Numbered from the stretch's first letter, positions 1 to 12,600 are shown. The stretch is DNA of 64,000 nucleotides from Caprimulgus europaeus (GCA_907165065.1 OU015528.1:28108515-28172514), one strand, 5' to 3'. The notes: generated from the letters alone by a model not told the origin. Numbers and translations: made by a program.

Positions 1-850
1 AAATAAGAGTTGGTTTTTATTTATGCAAGAAGCTTAATCAAAATAGCATAAAATGTAGCTCTGGACTTGATAAGGATGTAATATTTTTTGAAGCAATTGT
101 ATGTTTATTAAATGACAATGATTTATCTTTAGTTTTGTGTCTAAGCATTTATTATTTTCATCTTGTTTTCCAGAGACACTTCATTACAATGATGTTCATT
201 TTATTGCTACGGCAGCATTAAAAAAAAAAATAAACCTGTTACTTATAGAAACTTAATATGGGTTATAGTTCTGACCAGTATTGAAAATAAACTCTCATTC
301 AATTATTGCCCAGTTAAGATCACTTATGATCTTATGAATGAACTGCCTTTTCATTTGAGAGAACTAGGAGAGGGCAAAGGCAACGCAGCTTGTTTTTCTA
401 ATGCACCCCATTTGCAGGCAAGAGTACTGCAGGTGAATATACAGTAAAAAGAAACAAAGTCTGAAAGTTAATACCCCAGGCACCAAGCACATCTCTGTGA
501 CAGAGGAATGCAAGTAGACATTTCTATGAGCAGTAAATTAATAGGCTCTTTCACAAAGGTCAGATTATTGGATGGAGCAGAATCCAGTCTCATGCAATGT
601 ATTACCTGCCCTGGTGTGCACAGAGTAACGTCATAGCTGTGTTTCCTTGCTATGGGGTTAACACCCCCCCCCAGTAAGTGATTAATACACCTCTGGTAAG
701 ACATGGACAGCTCAACAGGTCAAGCCTATCAGAACTGGCTGCATGCAAATCTGGCTTTTTATGCTGCCAAAATATTCTCAGCTGCAAACTGCTGGGTGTC
801 CTGGTAACAATAAAAAGATTGGGTGTTGAGGAAGATGCATGCACAGAGGA
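1..850. other. Noncoding AT-rich sequence, no gene seen
   Basis: No recognisable exon, repeat or RNA gene is visible. There is an A-run followed by AATAAA near 220-232 and a run of 9 C at 664-672. The small open frames between 468 and 926 lie on both strands and overlap, and none resembles a known protein. The last plus-strand frame runs directly into the CR1 end at 851, so it is not a gene. Confidence 0.6.
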
Positions 851-970
851 TCATAAAATCATAGAATCATCTGGTTGGAAAAGACCTCTGAGATCACTGA
901 GTCCAACTGTACCTATCCACTACTAAACCATATCTCTGAGCACCTCATCTACCTAGCTTTTAAATACCCT
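851..970 (-). mobile_element. CR1 LINE 3' end fragment (minus strand)
   Basis: The plus strand begins with a slightly decayed double copy of the CR1 terminal octamer: TCATAAAATCATAGAATCAT, the reverse complement of the ATTCTATG repeat that ends CR1 elements. It continues with GGTTGGAAAAGACCTCTGAG, GTCCAACTGTACCTATCCAC and CACCTCATCTAC, the usual order in the reverse-complemented 3' UTR of CR1. The element is therefore on the minus strand with its 3' end at 851. The match fades after about 970, so only roughly the last 120 bp remain, as is typical of 5'-truncated CR1. It differs more from my memory of the consensus than the copy at 63412, suggesting greater age. No reverse transcriptase coding sequence is present. 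Confidence 0.9.
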
Positions 971-3649
971 TCTTAGTGTTTTGTTCCATATGGCACTTCA
1001 TTTTTCAGTCTCCTGCTTCCCTTTTTAATTGCTGGTGATGTGATGGAAAACATCAGGTTGATAATTCTAGTGTCTGAAACCAGGGTGTGACACAGTCATA
1101 GGGTTTGAAATCAGTGCAAGCCTTGCCATAGCCTCCAGTGAATTCAGGCTTGCACCCTTGAGGTTTTGCCATGGAAGAAACTGAGCCTGGACAGCGGCAA
1201 TGTGGTGGTCCCTAGCGAGTGCCCAGGCCCCCCAGGCAGGGACCAGAGCCACTTTGTAGATGGCTTCCCCCTTCCTGCACAAGTGTACAAATCGCTGCCA
1301 GCGGCCACCAACCTACATCACTTACAGCCACCAAACCACTGAGAAAATGCTTTTCTCTGTTGTCACCCACAGCTGAGATTATAGAAGAATCTGAGAGGTT
1401 AAAAATAACAAGCAAGTCCTTGCATCTTTGACTCTTTGGGGACACATTTTCTTTCTAAATCGGTGCTCTTAATTTAGACTTTGGACAAATTTCATATACA
1501 AACAACTGTGCAGCTTATAACTATGCAGGACTGCAGTTTGCAGTTCCAATTTGTCAACATCCCTTTTGGTTTCAAAAGTAATTTTTCTCAACTAAGAACT
1601 CAAAATTTGGTCATAAAGCCAAGCTTATGCAGGATTTAAACTATAATTAACAGGTAGTGTTATAGTTTTAGATTAATTTTTGTCAAAGGAAGCTACGTGC
1701 AAGAAGAAGAATTTAGCCTGGAATTTCTCACTGCCTTTGTTATCCAAATATTTGAAAAAAAAAAAAAATAAAAAAAATTGGTCTTTAGATAGGTAAGTCA
1801 TTTTTTCCAAGAAGGAGATTGGTAGCCTAACAGTATGAATTTGTGTTTCAATGATCCTTTATGACCAGATTTGTGTACAAATGTGTAATCAATATATAGA
1901 GATTGTGATTTAATCAGTATGTAGAGATTGTGATTAGCATGGTTTGAATATTATGGATGTGACACAACTGTGAGGATTATTATTTTTCCTCTTTCAAATT
2001 TTTCCTCTAGCCTTTTCAGAACTGAGAATCTTAAATGATAAATGTACATTTTATGCAGGTGATTCTTGCTGAAAATGTAGTGTTTTGTAGCATGTAGTGA
2101 GAATAAAAATTGTGAAGATTGTCTAATAAACATTTGATCATACTAGAGACTTTGAGTCAGCTGAGTCTTGTTGACTCCGACTGTACCATTGACTGTAAAA
2201 ATTTTAAGGGAGGAGAAGAAAAACGGGTTCTAGAGTTTATACTTGATATCTTTTTCTCACCCATTATCCCTTTGGGAAAGAGTGAAGTTTGCCATTACAA
2301 AGGTGCAAGATGTGAAAACTCCAGATGCTCAGAGAGATGTATTTTAGTGTTGCATAATGAAATCCGATGGGTGGAAGTGCTCTTCAAAGGCTATTTCCTT
2401 CCCTTGAACAACAAATTCTGTCATCAGCTATTTTTTATTAGCCTGTGAATTATGATCCTGTCAAGGCAATGGTACTTTGGTTACAAATGTACCTTCAAGC
2501 CTAGCAACAGACATGTAATCATGAGGAAAACTTGGCTACTTGCGATGGCATAGAATTGTTTGCATGGTGGGGTTGAGACCATCTGGGTTGAGACTCATCT
2601 CTGTAGGACATGCCTGAGTCTTAAGCACCCATGACATTGGCTGTGGTTGTAATGCTTTTGTTGCTGAGAGGAAACATAGTAACTCCTAGAATACAGAGTT
2701 CGCAAATGTGGGAAGAGTAAAAATGACAGATGCTACATCAGCAGCAAAAAAGGTTCCGCTGTTGTTTCTTGGCTACCCTGTATGTATATTTAGAGACAGA
2801 GAACAAATTTTTTGGGGGATGCAATTCAGTATGCTACGGTGATGTTATTCTAGAGAAAAAATTATGCCAGTGTGTAAAAAGGTGGAAAAACACACATAGG
2901 AATAACAGACTTGAAACAACTCCAATTTTATATTTCCACCTCCAAATGAGACTACTCAGTACATGATGTTTATATTTCTTTAGTAACACAATGGTTAGGA
3001 TTAGTTACTATTCTTACTCCACTATTCTTACTTCTTACTGTAGCAATCTAAACAGTTTAATTCCTTGCTTTTCACACTTTTCAATTATTTTGTAAGAGTT
3101 ACCTTTTTTTTTTTTTTTATCCTCAGGCTATGTGTTAACCTCTTTACTCTCTCAACATACATTAGTCTCTGTAGCTCTTTTATCTCCACTGTTGCTCCTT
3201 GCTGAATTCCTTCCAGTTTGTGGCTGTCATTCTGGTAATGAGGTATCCAGATCTGTATATAGAGTCATACAAGAAAGACCAGCATATCCTAGTTCTGTAC
3301 CAACAGTGCTGAATTACAAATTTTTAGGCTTATAAAGATTTTGACATTCAGTCTCAACTCAGTCTTTGTTAGTAAGGCTGCTCTTTGTCAAAGGGTTATT
3401 ATTTTCTATATGCATTTTTTTTCTAAACTTCATCTCACTTATTTGTTTTCCACCTGATTTTTTTAATCTCATGGTTTTATTTGTGAACACTGATCCAGTT
3501 TTGATGTTTATCTTGCATCTCACTCATTGCTACAAAAGCAGCTTCCTTTGATGAACACCATTGCAAGATCAAGACTTCGCACCATTTCCAAAGGGAAATA
3601 ATGTGCTGCTTACTACTTTCTTCTGTGTTTTAAATTAGGAAACTAGATA
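971..3649. other. Noncoding sequence, no gene seen
   Basis: This is unique AT-rich DNA. It holds an A-rich tract at 1755-1777, a 25-bp tandem duplication at 1887-1936 (listed separately) and a T-run near 3104-3118. Open frames of 60 to 109 codons, such as 2119-2448 plus, show no domain, no codon bias I can detect and no clear splice-site partners. Nothing in the stretch supports a gene. Confidence 0.6.
1887..1936. repeat. 25-bp tandem duplication, two copies
   Basis: Positions 1887-1911 and 1912-1936 are adjacent copies of a 25-bp unit. Both begin with AATCA and share the core TAGAGATTGTGATT. They differ at only three positions by eye, so this is a fairly recent local tandem duplication. It does not resemble a known mobile element. 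Confidence 0.9.
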
Positions 3650-4125
3650 CAAATGAGCTTTCCACTGATCTGTGGGACATTCACAAACCCCTTCCAAATT
3701 CTTTATGCAACTTGTAGTGCTTCCTGTTCTTTCAGGAGATTTGCCATCTGTAGTCAAACCAAAGAAAAGACCAGTTCACAAATTAGAAAAGAAAGAAAAG
3801 GGACAACTGCTCATAACTCTGCATGGGCTCCTCTTCAAGGAGCCAGAGCTGACGGACCAACCCTGATTGCAGTGAGAGCCACCACTTTATGGAAAGCAAC
3901 CCAAAAATCCCACCTGGGATGCTTACTAGCAGTTGTGTCAGCACTGCCATCGATGAAGAACTCTTCTGCTACCAGTCCCCCTATGATAATAAAGCTGTTA
4001 AATGCCATGGGGAAGTTATGAACACGGGAGACAGCTTTCCCTGGAGTTATAGCTGCGTGGTGAAATGTGCACCCACAAGATGTACAGATGGCCATGAACC
4101 TCCTTACTCTCAGGGCTAAATGCAA
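3650..4125. other. Overlapping open frames, probably noncoding
   Basis: Three plus-strand frames are open here (3653-4021, 3672-3866 and 3889-4119), and a minus-strand frame covers 3835-4125. A good splice-acceptor-like sequence, CTTCCTGTTCTTTCAG, ends at 3735 and is followed by a lysine-rich frame that ends in TGA at about 3866. I do not recognise any of the translations. Frames open on both strands point to base composition rather than selection, but a small exon starting at 3736 cannot be ruled out. Confidence 0.3.
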
Positions 4126-5603
4126 AACTCCTTCCTTTGATTTAGCACTTGACTAAGACTCTCTCATATGCAGCAAACAAGTTACTTATTCTAGTAGCTG
4201 GAAGGGGAGAAAGAGGATTTGTGTTTGTTTAAATATTTTGGTTGTACTTTGTTATTATGGTTGTGTGGGTTTTATGCTTACCTAAACAACCAGAAATACT
4301 CCAAAATACCCTGGTTAACCAAGTAATTTAGTTAATATTTCAATGAAGGTTTAATATAACTCCCCTTTTTTGAGGAAACATCTTTTTCTACAAATTAAAT
4401 GACCTAGCTGAGTTCCTCAGGTGATAGGAAAGAGGGCCTAAGTCTCAGGGTTGCCTGGACCACGTCATCCATGAGGAAACGTGGAGCGTGAGGCTGCTGG
4501 ATTAACCATCCATCACCTCTCTGCTCCCTGCCATCAGTGCCTACTGGAAACTTCACCCTGGGTGCAGGTTAGGGCACCTACCAGAACTGCCCTACCCAGG
4601 GAGCTCTGAGCACAGAGGGCTCCAGCCTTAGATGGAGAGAGGGGAGAGCATGTCTTCATCTCGCTTGGGAGAGCAGATGTAAGTGTAGAGCTGCGACTCT
4701 CATCTGTAGGGCTGTTTTCTAATATGCTGATTTTGACTTTGTTGTGAAGAGTAAGAATGACACAACTGCTCAGAAATGTTGAAGCAAAAACCCCCCTATG
4801 TTTAAAAGTAATTGCTTCCTCCCTTTGTAAACTGCCTACTTTTTAAGCACTCTGAACCATTGTAATTAATCCTTAATTCAAATTGCTGTATCTATGCTAC
4901 ATTGTTATGTTTACTTAGATGCAAAATGCATTATTCTTTACAAGGTAATGGCATCAATCCACACATTCTCTTTGACAGGCACAGGCAGCTCTAAACTAAA
5001 ACATTAGGCGGAGTGTTAAAAAGCCAGTTAGGTGCCAATATGTTAATTAATTAATCACAGGCATGTTTCAAAGCATTCTTCATACCTCAGGTGGGGCTTT
5101 TGGGCTATTATGAAATGCCAAACTTCCCTTGGGGCTTTGAGGATTGCACTTCTAAATTCCTCAGAAGTTCAGGGAAGCAAAAGGATATATTTTTGGTGTG
5201 AGTCACTGAAGTGAGGTTGGAGATAAAGGTTTCTTATTTTGTTTTATATTGGGGGAGGAGGGCAATATCAGCCAGGCAGCAAGCAAGCAAGCAAGCAAGC
5301 ATGTCAGGAAGGAACTAGATGGAGGACAAAGATGTCTTTTTCTAACCTATAAGCCTGTTTTTCTAAACTCCTTTAGTTTTTAATTTAAATTTAATGTTTT
5401 TAATTTATTTTTTCTGAAATTGCTTAATTTTAAGTTAAAATCTCTTGTACAAATCAGCCAGACTTCTCTCAAGTTCTGGGGACAAACCCATGGTTACCCT
5501 TTGTGCCAGCTCCTTGTGCAGTAAAGGGTAAGTGAGTATAAGCAGCTTTTGCTGCTTGGTACCAAGAATTTGAAAATGATGTGTCCCGTCCCTGTCCCCA
5601 TTT
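4126..5603. other. Noncoding, AT-rich stretch with conserved-element-like core
   Basis: No gene is seen. The part from about 4960 to 5200 is high-complexity AT-rich DNA containing the homeodomain-type run TGTTAATTAATTAATCAC at 5041-5058. This is the texture often seen in vertebrate conserved noncoding elements, but conservation cannot be tested here. A short AAGC repeat follows at 5279-5301. Confidence 0.45.
5279..5301. repeat. (AAGC)n microsatellite
   Basis: Five full AAGC units with a partial unit before them form a short perfect tetranucleotide repeat. It lies in noncoding sequence. Confidence 0.95.
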
Positions 5604-5632
5604 CCCCCCCCCCCCCCCCCCCCCCCGCCCCC
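5604..5632. repeat. Poly-C tract (23 C, G, 5 C)
   Basis: A run of 23 C is followed by one G and five more C. The minus strand is an uninterrupted G-run that could form G-quadruplexes. The proline-rich and glycine-rich open frames crossing it (5435-5802, both strands) are products of the homopolymer and are not genes. Its length is uncertain because such tracts are prone to sequencing and replication slippage. Confidence 0.95.
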
Positions 5633-7313
5633 TTGTTTTTGCAAACAAAACATTCTTGTTTTCTTTCAGCTTTTTTTATTGTGAGCCTGTGCAGTACCTG
5701 CAAGGCTGTATCTGTAGATCTCTCCACAGCAACTTTTTTCTTGTAGTAAAAGAGGAGATGCCTATCCTAATGGAACTTTATTCCATTTTAGTGGAGCTCT
5801 AGAGTGGGCAGGAAATATCATGAGACTTGGGGGCAAAGAAAAAGACCTAATGACTGTAGGGAATTCCTATTATGTTGTAAGCCACAGAGTTCTTGCATGG
5901 GTATATGTCGGAGGGCAATGCACCAAGGGAAGCTCCTGAGTCCTGTAGCTGTCTGGTCAGCCCTGTGCCATGAGTGCAAGGCACAAGATGACACCTGAAA
6001 GGCATCCTTAGTGAGGTTCAGCGAGACTGACACCTGAAAAGGGCCATGCTGACCGGAGAATGGAACATATCAGAGGCCTGAAAAGAGCTCTTAACAGGAC
6101 TGAGCTGAGAATATATGGCTGGTGACGTCTGTGTGCAGGTAGTGATGCAGAATGTCACCCACTTTCTCATTCTGGCCTCTCACACCAGAGGAAAAAAGTT
6201 ACTGAGCTGTGGGCCGCCTGCTCTGCCTAAAACTTTCACTTGAACAGGCAGGAAGAGTAAGTGTAATGGAATTTTTTTTAAGGGTTGGGCAACTCTGTTT
6301 ATATCTGACTCACACTGCATGTAGGTTCATGAAATATAAAGTGATTCCTGGATTAGATACAGAAGAGAAGTGCCTCGCATGTCAGGACAAAGCTAGTGCT
6401 ATGTGGCATGTTAGAGCTGAGGGAAGGTCACTCGGTTTCGAATTTTTTCTAATTACCATTCCCACTCGGTATCTCATGCTTTACCTGCGGCGAAGTTGTG
6501 TAACACCCTGGGAATGCTGTTCTGCTTTCCCAGCAAAGGTGCAGAGGAGAGATGGTGTTCAGAGAACCCCTCCTAAGTCCTGCACAACTCGACCTGGAAT
6601 ATGTTCAGGCAGGACTTTGGGAGTACATCCAATACTGCACAGTTATCACTGATGAAGTGAAAAGATATCCAAACAGTTGGTCTCTTTACTTTGATTCAAA
6701 GAGTTCTCAGTCTGCTGGAGAAATGAGAAAAGCAGAAAAAGTTTTTCCTCCTTTGGAAACTTCTCAAAAGCTCCTTAGAATGAAGTCTTTGAGACCCACT
6801 GTACAGTTAAAATACTTTGTGAAAGGTGCTTTGTTTCTCAAGAAAACAAAACTTCAATGGAACTTCAAATATTTTGGTTGAATTCTAAGATTTCAGTTGA
6901 TGGTTTAAAAATATATTGTTGGGAAAGGGGAAAAATTCAGATGAATGTTAGTGTGGAACAAGAACAACCTTTCACCTGGATTTGTTTTGCAATAATCATG
7001 GGAATATGGGCATAAACTCAAACAAATATGGAAAGGGAGTGGCTTACTCAAAGCCTTATAAATAAAGTACAAAGGTATCTCAATGGGATCTTTAAACTTG
7101 GTAGAGCATTTGGTAACCAGGAAAGATTTGGCAAGGATCTCTTATTTACATTCTAGCTGTTTTTAGCTATTCATTTGTTACTTTGGTGAAATGGCAAGCC
7201 CACAAGAGAACTCCTCTTTTATAAATTTTAAAATTGATAGACATTACTGTATATTCTTCTTGATTTAAAATGTTAAACAAATATTCTAATAAAGAAATTG
7301 ACCCTTTCTTTTC

Positions 7314-7314
<1 letters not shown>
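5633..7314. other. Noncoding sequence, no gene seen
   Basis: The plus-strand open frames 6209-6652 (147 codons) and 6552-6881 (109 codons) overlap in different frames. Neither shows a signal, a domain or exon boundaries that I can support. The rest is unique AT-rich DNA with no visible repeat. Confidence 0.55.

Positions 7315-7344
<30 letters not shown>
7315..7344. repeat. Poly-C tract, 30 C
   Basis: An uninterrupted run of 30 C is flanked by pyrimidine-rich sequence (CTTTCTTTTCT before it, TTTCTTTCC after it). The opposite strand is G30. It lies about 1.7 kb from the similar tract at 5604. Confidence 0.95.
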
Positions 7345-9393
7345 TTTCTTTCCCTGTAATGGTAGTTGCAAAAGAAGTGTACAACAAATATAGGACTGTC
7401 AAAAACTTAAGAGTAATGTAGAAGGAAGGGATGAAAAAAATATGCTTTATGTAAGCAAGTTATGACTTTTAATATGGTATTTAACTTTTCTAGAACTGTG
7501 CTGCTAAGTGGCCCCTAATTTACAGAGCTGCCATGTACTTGAGTGCAGTGGAACAGCTTGTTTTAAAAGAAACTACAGAACAAAAGTTAGATTTACGCTA
7601 CTGGAAAGATGTGTGCTTTCTTTTCAGTATCAGCAGGCAATCAGAGTTTCTATGGACCTGGTGTTAACAGAGTTATAACAGCATGAAACTCGAATAATAC
7701 AGTGATGAATGAGCCTGCAGGTTGGAGGGGGGGGGAAATCCTGTGTTTTAGAACAGAACAGTGTTTGGTAGCCAGGGAGGATCCTGCCACTATATATGGT
7801 CACTACTTTGTTCATGTTCATTCAGGAAGAGCCACACCTCAGACGCTTCATGGCTTGACACTGCAGGGTGATAACTGACTGTCACTTTGCTGTGTATGTG
7901 GGAAGAGCACTCTAGTGTAACACTCTGATTTGAACATGCCTGTTTACATGTTGCAGCTTGTGTTATTTTTGTTGCAAGCTTGCCATCACAAATATGTACT
8001 GAATTGCTGCAGCTCTGCTCATTGGCATTGATGGAGTGGGGTTTCTCAGAAACCATTTCTGAATAATTCTGGAAGGCTTTGTATCTGCAGTCCAACAACT
8101 TATTTATATTAGTAAATAATCTGGCTTTATGACTAATTCATATCTTTACCTGTTACTTAAGTCTTTGTGCTTTCTTTCCATTGGTAAGGACAAGGTGCCC
8201 ACAGGTTCCCTGAAAGCCAATGCAAAATACCCATTGATATAGTGAAGTTGAGGATTAGCTTATTGCCACTAAACACAGGCAAAAAAGCAGACAGACAAAT
8301 GAATTAAGTGGGAAAGAGGAACAGAGCCTACATCTGTTTCAGGAAATGAATTATTAGGTAGTAATTTACTCTTAAAGATAACTATATTAATTAGTTATTA
8401 CATAGCTATCTACATTGCTCTTCAAAAGTGGCCTTGAGGACATAGGTTGCTGCCATTTTGGTTTCTCTTGAACATTTGCCTGTGCTTGGCTCTTTGAGCC
8501 TGGAAGACATACAGGGTCCTGCATGCTCTGGCAGGCGCTCTCTGGCTGCTCCTGAGCTGCGGCTTTGCTCTTCACATGGGTCATGAGTGGGGCATTGACA
8601 ATGGCCTCGAAAGATGGATAGCCTACATTCACCTGTCATGCTTCCCACACTGATTGACTACAGGATGAATGTAGGGGGGGAGCAGAAGGCTTCTCTTCAA
8701 TTTTACAGCTCCCTCATTAGTGTCTGATATTCCCAGTTGCCCTTGGTCTTGCAGAAATCCAGCAACAGTGCCCTGTCACTGAGATGGACCCTGACTTTAT
8801 CTCCCCAGTGTATAGTGAAGGGCCTCAGTAGAGAAACACTTGGAAATAGTAGGCTTCTGCCTCAGAGATCAGGGGTCAGGTAGTCCGTGTTTAAAAAGAT
8901 GAGTGAAACATTCCATCAAAACTTGATTTTACTGTGCTGCCAGCCCTGCAGAGAGCAGCATAAGAAGATGGACTGCTTCTGGGTAATATTTCAAGTGACT
9001 TCTTGCATTAGTTTAACTGACAAGACACAGAATCAGCACAGTGATTTTCCTCCTGTCTGAATGGGTATTCCTGGGAAAATGTGACAACTATACATCTCCT
9101 AAGTTGGATCAGAGCCTGTATCCAGTGCATCTCACAAGTAAATGGAAAAAGCTGTTCAGTGCTAAGACTCAATCCTATAGGCTTATGTAGTCCTGGCACT
9201 GAAGACTTGCACCTCGATCTGGGCTGTATTTGCATTGTTATAAGGTCTGTGAGACCAAAGCAAAAAGCATATATCTAGCCGTGGCAACCTTCAGAAGTTC
9301 TCTCACATCAAAGGAGTATGGGGGTACAGACACAGTGAGAGGATGGGCTGCATACGTAACAGTGGGGCATGGCCTGGTAGGGTTGGGCCTATT
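7345..9393. other. Noncoding sequence, no gene seen
   Basis: This is unique DNA with a run of 9 G near 7727-7735. Small minus-strand frames at 7790-8098 and 8387-8648 overlap one another or are isolated, and match nothing I know. No RNA gene, CR1 or promoter-like CpG cluster is seen. Confidence 0.55.
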
Positions 9394-9398
9394 TCTCC

Positions 9399-9608
9399 TG
9401 GTTGGTAGGAAACTATGGAAACCTGCCCTTCCTCTAGTCTCAGTTGAGTAGTATGGCTGATTAGAATAAACCACTATTTCTTCTGAATTGATTGTATGGT
9501 GTGCATGAGTTCCTCATTTATATCCATATGGTGTTCAAAGGCCTCTTTCCTGTTCAAAATTCCAGCAGAACTCTTTTTGTCTGGTTACTCTGAGTTGGCA
9601 ATGCAACA
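9399..9608 (+). mobile_element. Possible ancient solo LTR fossil
   Basis: The segment starts TGGTTG and ends GCAACA, an imperfect inverted repeat of the TG...CA type. It is bounded by identical 5-bp direct repeats TCTCC at 9394-9398 and 9609-9613. An AATAAA lies at 9465-9470, and the end reads GAGTTGGCAATGCAACA, which reminds me of the U5 end of some avian ERVL-like LTRs. At about 210 bp it is short for an LTR, so the true 5' boundary may lie further upstream (possibly near 9345) or the element may be incomplete. No internal retroviral region or second LTR is seen. A chance arrangement of these signals is quite possible; the family and age cannot be fixed by eye. Confidence 0.3.
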
Positions 9609-9613
9609 TCTCC

Positions 9614-12600
9614 TGGGGTGTGTCCACCCAACATTATTTTAGTTTGGATCAGGAATGCTTTTTGGAGCAAACCTTCCCATCATCACCACTTGCTATGCTT
9701 TGAATCGAGCTGCAAGTCTTGGAGTACACAGCTTGACGGAACTCCTTATCCATTAAACTAACCCTGAAGTTAGCAGCCCACCTAATGGGCCACAGGGTCA
9801 GGCTAGAACTCATCCAAAGTAAACCTTGAAATGCACATGGTGTGGTTGCTGGGTTCTCAAGCAGCAACTCTTGCTCTACAGATCTGTCTCTGTTGGACCA
9901 CAGGGCTTGCAAGCAGTGATCTCTTCCCACTCTTGTGTTTCTTTCCACTTTCTACAGCTCCCTTCCAGTTATTCCGGATTGCTCCTTGCTTTCTTCAAAC
10001 CCTTCCTCAAAATTGGACTTTACATTTTTCTTCCACTATCCCTTTCCAGTCATAAGCAGGCTAGCTCTGAATATAGGGAAAACAAGAAGCACCCACGTGA
10101 AGGGTGGCTGAAAAGCCACTGGCCTGATGTCTGTGTTGTCTGTGAAGAATTAGTAAGCAAGACAATAGTGAGGGCTGGGCACTTAAGAATTTTTCTATCT
10201 ATGTCCTGTTCCCAGTCCTCACCAGCCATGAGATCTACTCTCTCAGCTGGAAGGATGTTTTAATATTTTTTTTCAAATATGTGTATTTTATTAAATTTAA
10301 AAGGAACTAGTTTAAAAATAGGATACAGCACTCTGGGCTGAGGTCTCTATTGGCCAATGTACACACAGAAGGGTGTGTATGCAATTCCCCCTGTCCTGCA
10401 TGACCAAAGCGTACATAGTTTTACTGATGGAAAAGCAGCCAATCCAGTGAAGTTGAGGGTGGTTGGGACTCAGTTTCTGCTCCTGAAAATGCCGGGGTGT
10501 ATTTAACCTCGTGCATGGGAGGGGTATATGTTGCCTTCATATACACTTTAGGACTTTCAGAGGAACAAGGTGCTTAGCTAGTTAAGAATGGGCATGTGCA
10601 CATAGAGCAGCAATGATTAAACTTGGCTGTGCAAAGACCTCCTCCCTCCCCTGGTCCTTCTTCCCCCCATCTTCTCTCCAAAAGCGCATCAAACAACTTC
10701 CAAACTGACTAATGTGCTCTGGGGATTGTGATAATTTGAGATCTCTATACTTCCCAAGTTCTGGAGGCAATTATCATTTGGCCTTACCCTTCAAAGTGTG
10801 CTTGCTGAACGCGGAGCTCTTATAACTGTGTGCCTCTGAGATATTCCTTACATAACTCCCGAGTTATGAAAATACAGTGTTGAATATTTACAGGCGATGA
10901 GATTGTTTGGTCTATTGTTTCCTGTTAAATTCACTACACCAAATTCCGTGCTCTGGGAACTGAAGCCAGTTAGTAATTGAGATGAGGATTTAGCCCATTC
11001 TTTTCTGACAAAGTTGGGATATTTCATGTATTTGATAGTGCATCTGTTAAAGGAATAAATTCCTATGCAGTGTGTTGGCCACTCCTTCTGTATTAAAATC
11101 TCACTTCAGATGCATTAGGGTTCCCATTCAAACTTGTCAAGTGATTTAACCTATTAAAAAAAAAAAAAAAAAGAGCAATATATATTTTTTCTGTGCTCAT
11201 TGATCAAGCCTTTTGATGCCATGCCCATTGTGATACAATGCAGATGGAAAATAGACCATTATTTTTCTTAAGGCAGGAAATAATATTTATGGCTGTGCAA
11301 TAATGTTTTACAGTGTATATGATCAAAAGATTACCAACTTTATTTTCACATCAAGTTCAAACAATAGCCAAAGCTATCAAGATACTGTGCTTTATTTCAC
11401 AGTTTCTCAGGAATATGTCTGAAATTCTGCCTTCATCAGGTATACTTTCCACACTGCATGGTTCAAGGTCTCAACAGATGTGCTACATCTGACAAAGAAC
11501 AAAACAAAGTGCAAAATGAAACAAACACAGTAGTGAAATATATTTACAACGAACACCTTTAACTGATGGAATTCTGACTGTATGTTGCTCCAAAAGAAGC
11601 AATATATTGAGCAAGAATGAGCAGGAATACTTGTAGTTCCTTTAATTGTAAGTTGCATGGTTTCTAGGTAGCTAAGCTCAGGATGGATACTCAAGCAGCA
11701 ACTTTTTCTTAGAACATGTGATTAGAGAGTGGAGCTCATTGCCACTATGTGTTTTAGAAAATAATGGATATCAAGATTCAACAATTCACATAAAAGTTCA
11801 GGTAGACAACTGCCATATAGCAGTACCTTGAGAGATGGTAGCAACAAGTACTGAAAAAACCTCAGGCTGTGAAGTAACCTGCAGTTCTCGGTGGTTAGGA
11901 TAACTTCAACAGGAAGCAGAGTCTTTACATCAGTCTTGTGTATCTTTTTTCCTTCAGATAGTTAGTGATGGTACTACTTGGGGATAATGAACTAGCTGGA
12001 GTAGCGATCTGGTTTGTGTATTGACACATCCAGTGTTTTCATTTTTCTTTTCCTTCCATTTACAAAAATGTGTCATTTTGATTCTGCTGAGAGGATGGTT
12101 TTGTGCAGGCTTCATAAGAAGTGTAATTTATTGGTCTAGCTTCTGAGGGTGAAGTTGAATGAAGCTCTCTCTTCAGGATGCAAGAAAACCAGCATTAACT
12201 CTCACCTCTCAGGCTTTCTTGCTGACAGTAAAGATCTACAACTAAACTGCATCCAACATGGGTTTGATTAAAGCCCCCTGAAACATAGTCTAGCTGTTCT
12301 AAAAGGAATTTTGTTTCTTATCCCTTATTTTCTCAATAATGTAAAGTTTACAGTCTTGGAGCAGTTTTAAAGTAAGAAATAAACGTTGTCTAATAAGAGT
12401 AGCTGACTGATGATGCCATTGTGAGACCATTCCAGTTATGGGGTCCTTGGGAAGCCAAGGGACCGATGTACTCAGGAGTCTCCTTTCTCCACACTGCTGC
12501 AGTAGCAGAAGCATGCTCTGCAAGTGCTCTGCCTTCTCTTTCTCCCTTGTAGCAGGAAGGAAGATGAAAAAGTGCACAGAAACTCAGAGTCGTACTGTCC

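Noticed and set aside
3653-4125. Possible small gene or retrocopy with three open plus-strand frames
   Set aside because: Open frames on both strands and no recognisable translation; only the acceptor-like site at 3735 is of interest.
5435-5802. Proline-rich and glycine-rich frames on both strands
   Set aside because: The biased residues come directly from the poly-C tract at 5604-5632.
6209-6881. 147- and 109-codon overlapping plus-strand frames
   Set aside because: They overlap in different frames and resemble no known protein. Frames of this length are expected by chance in 64 kb.
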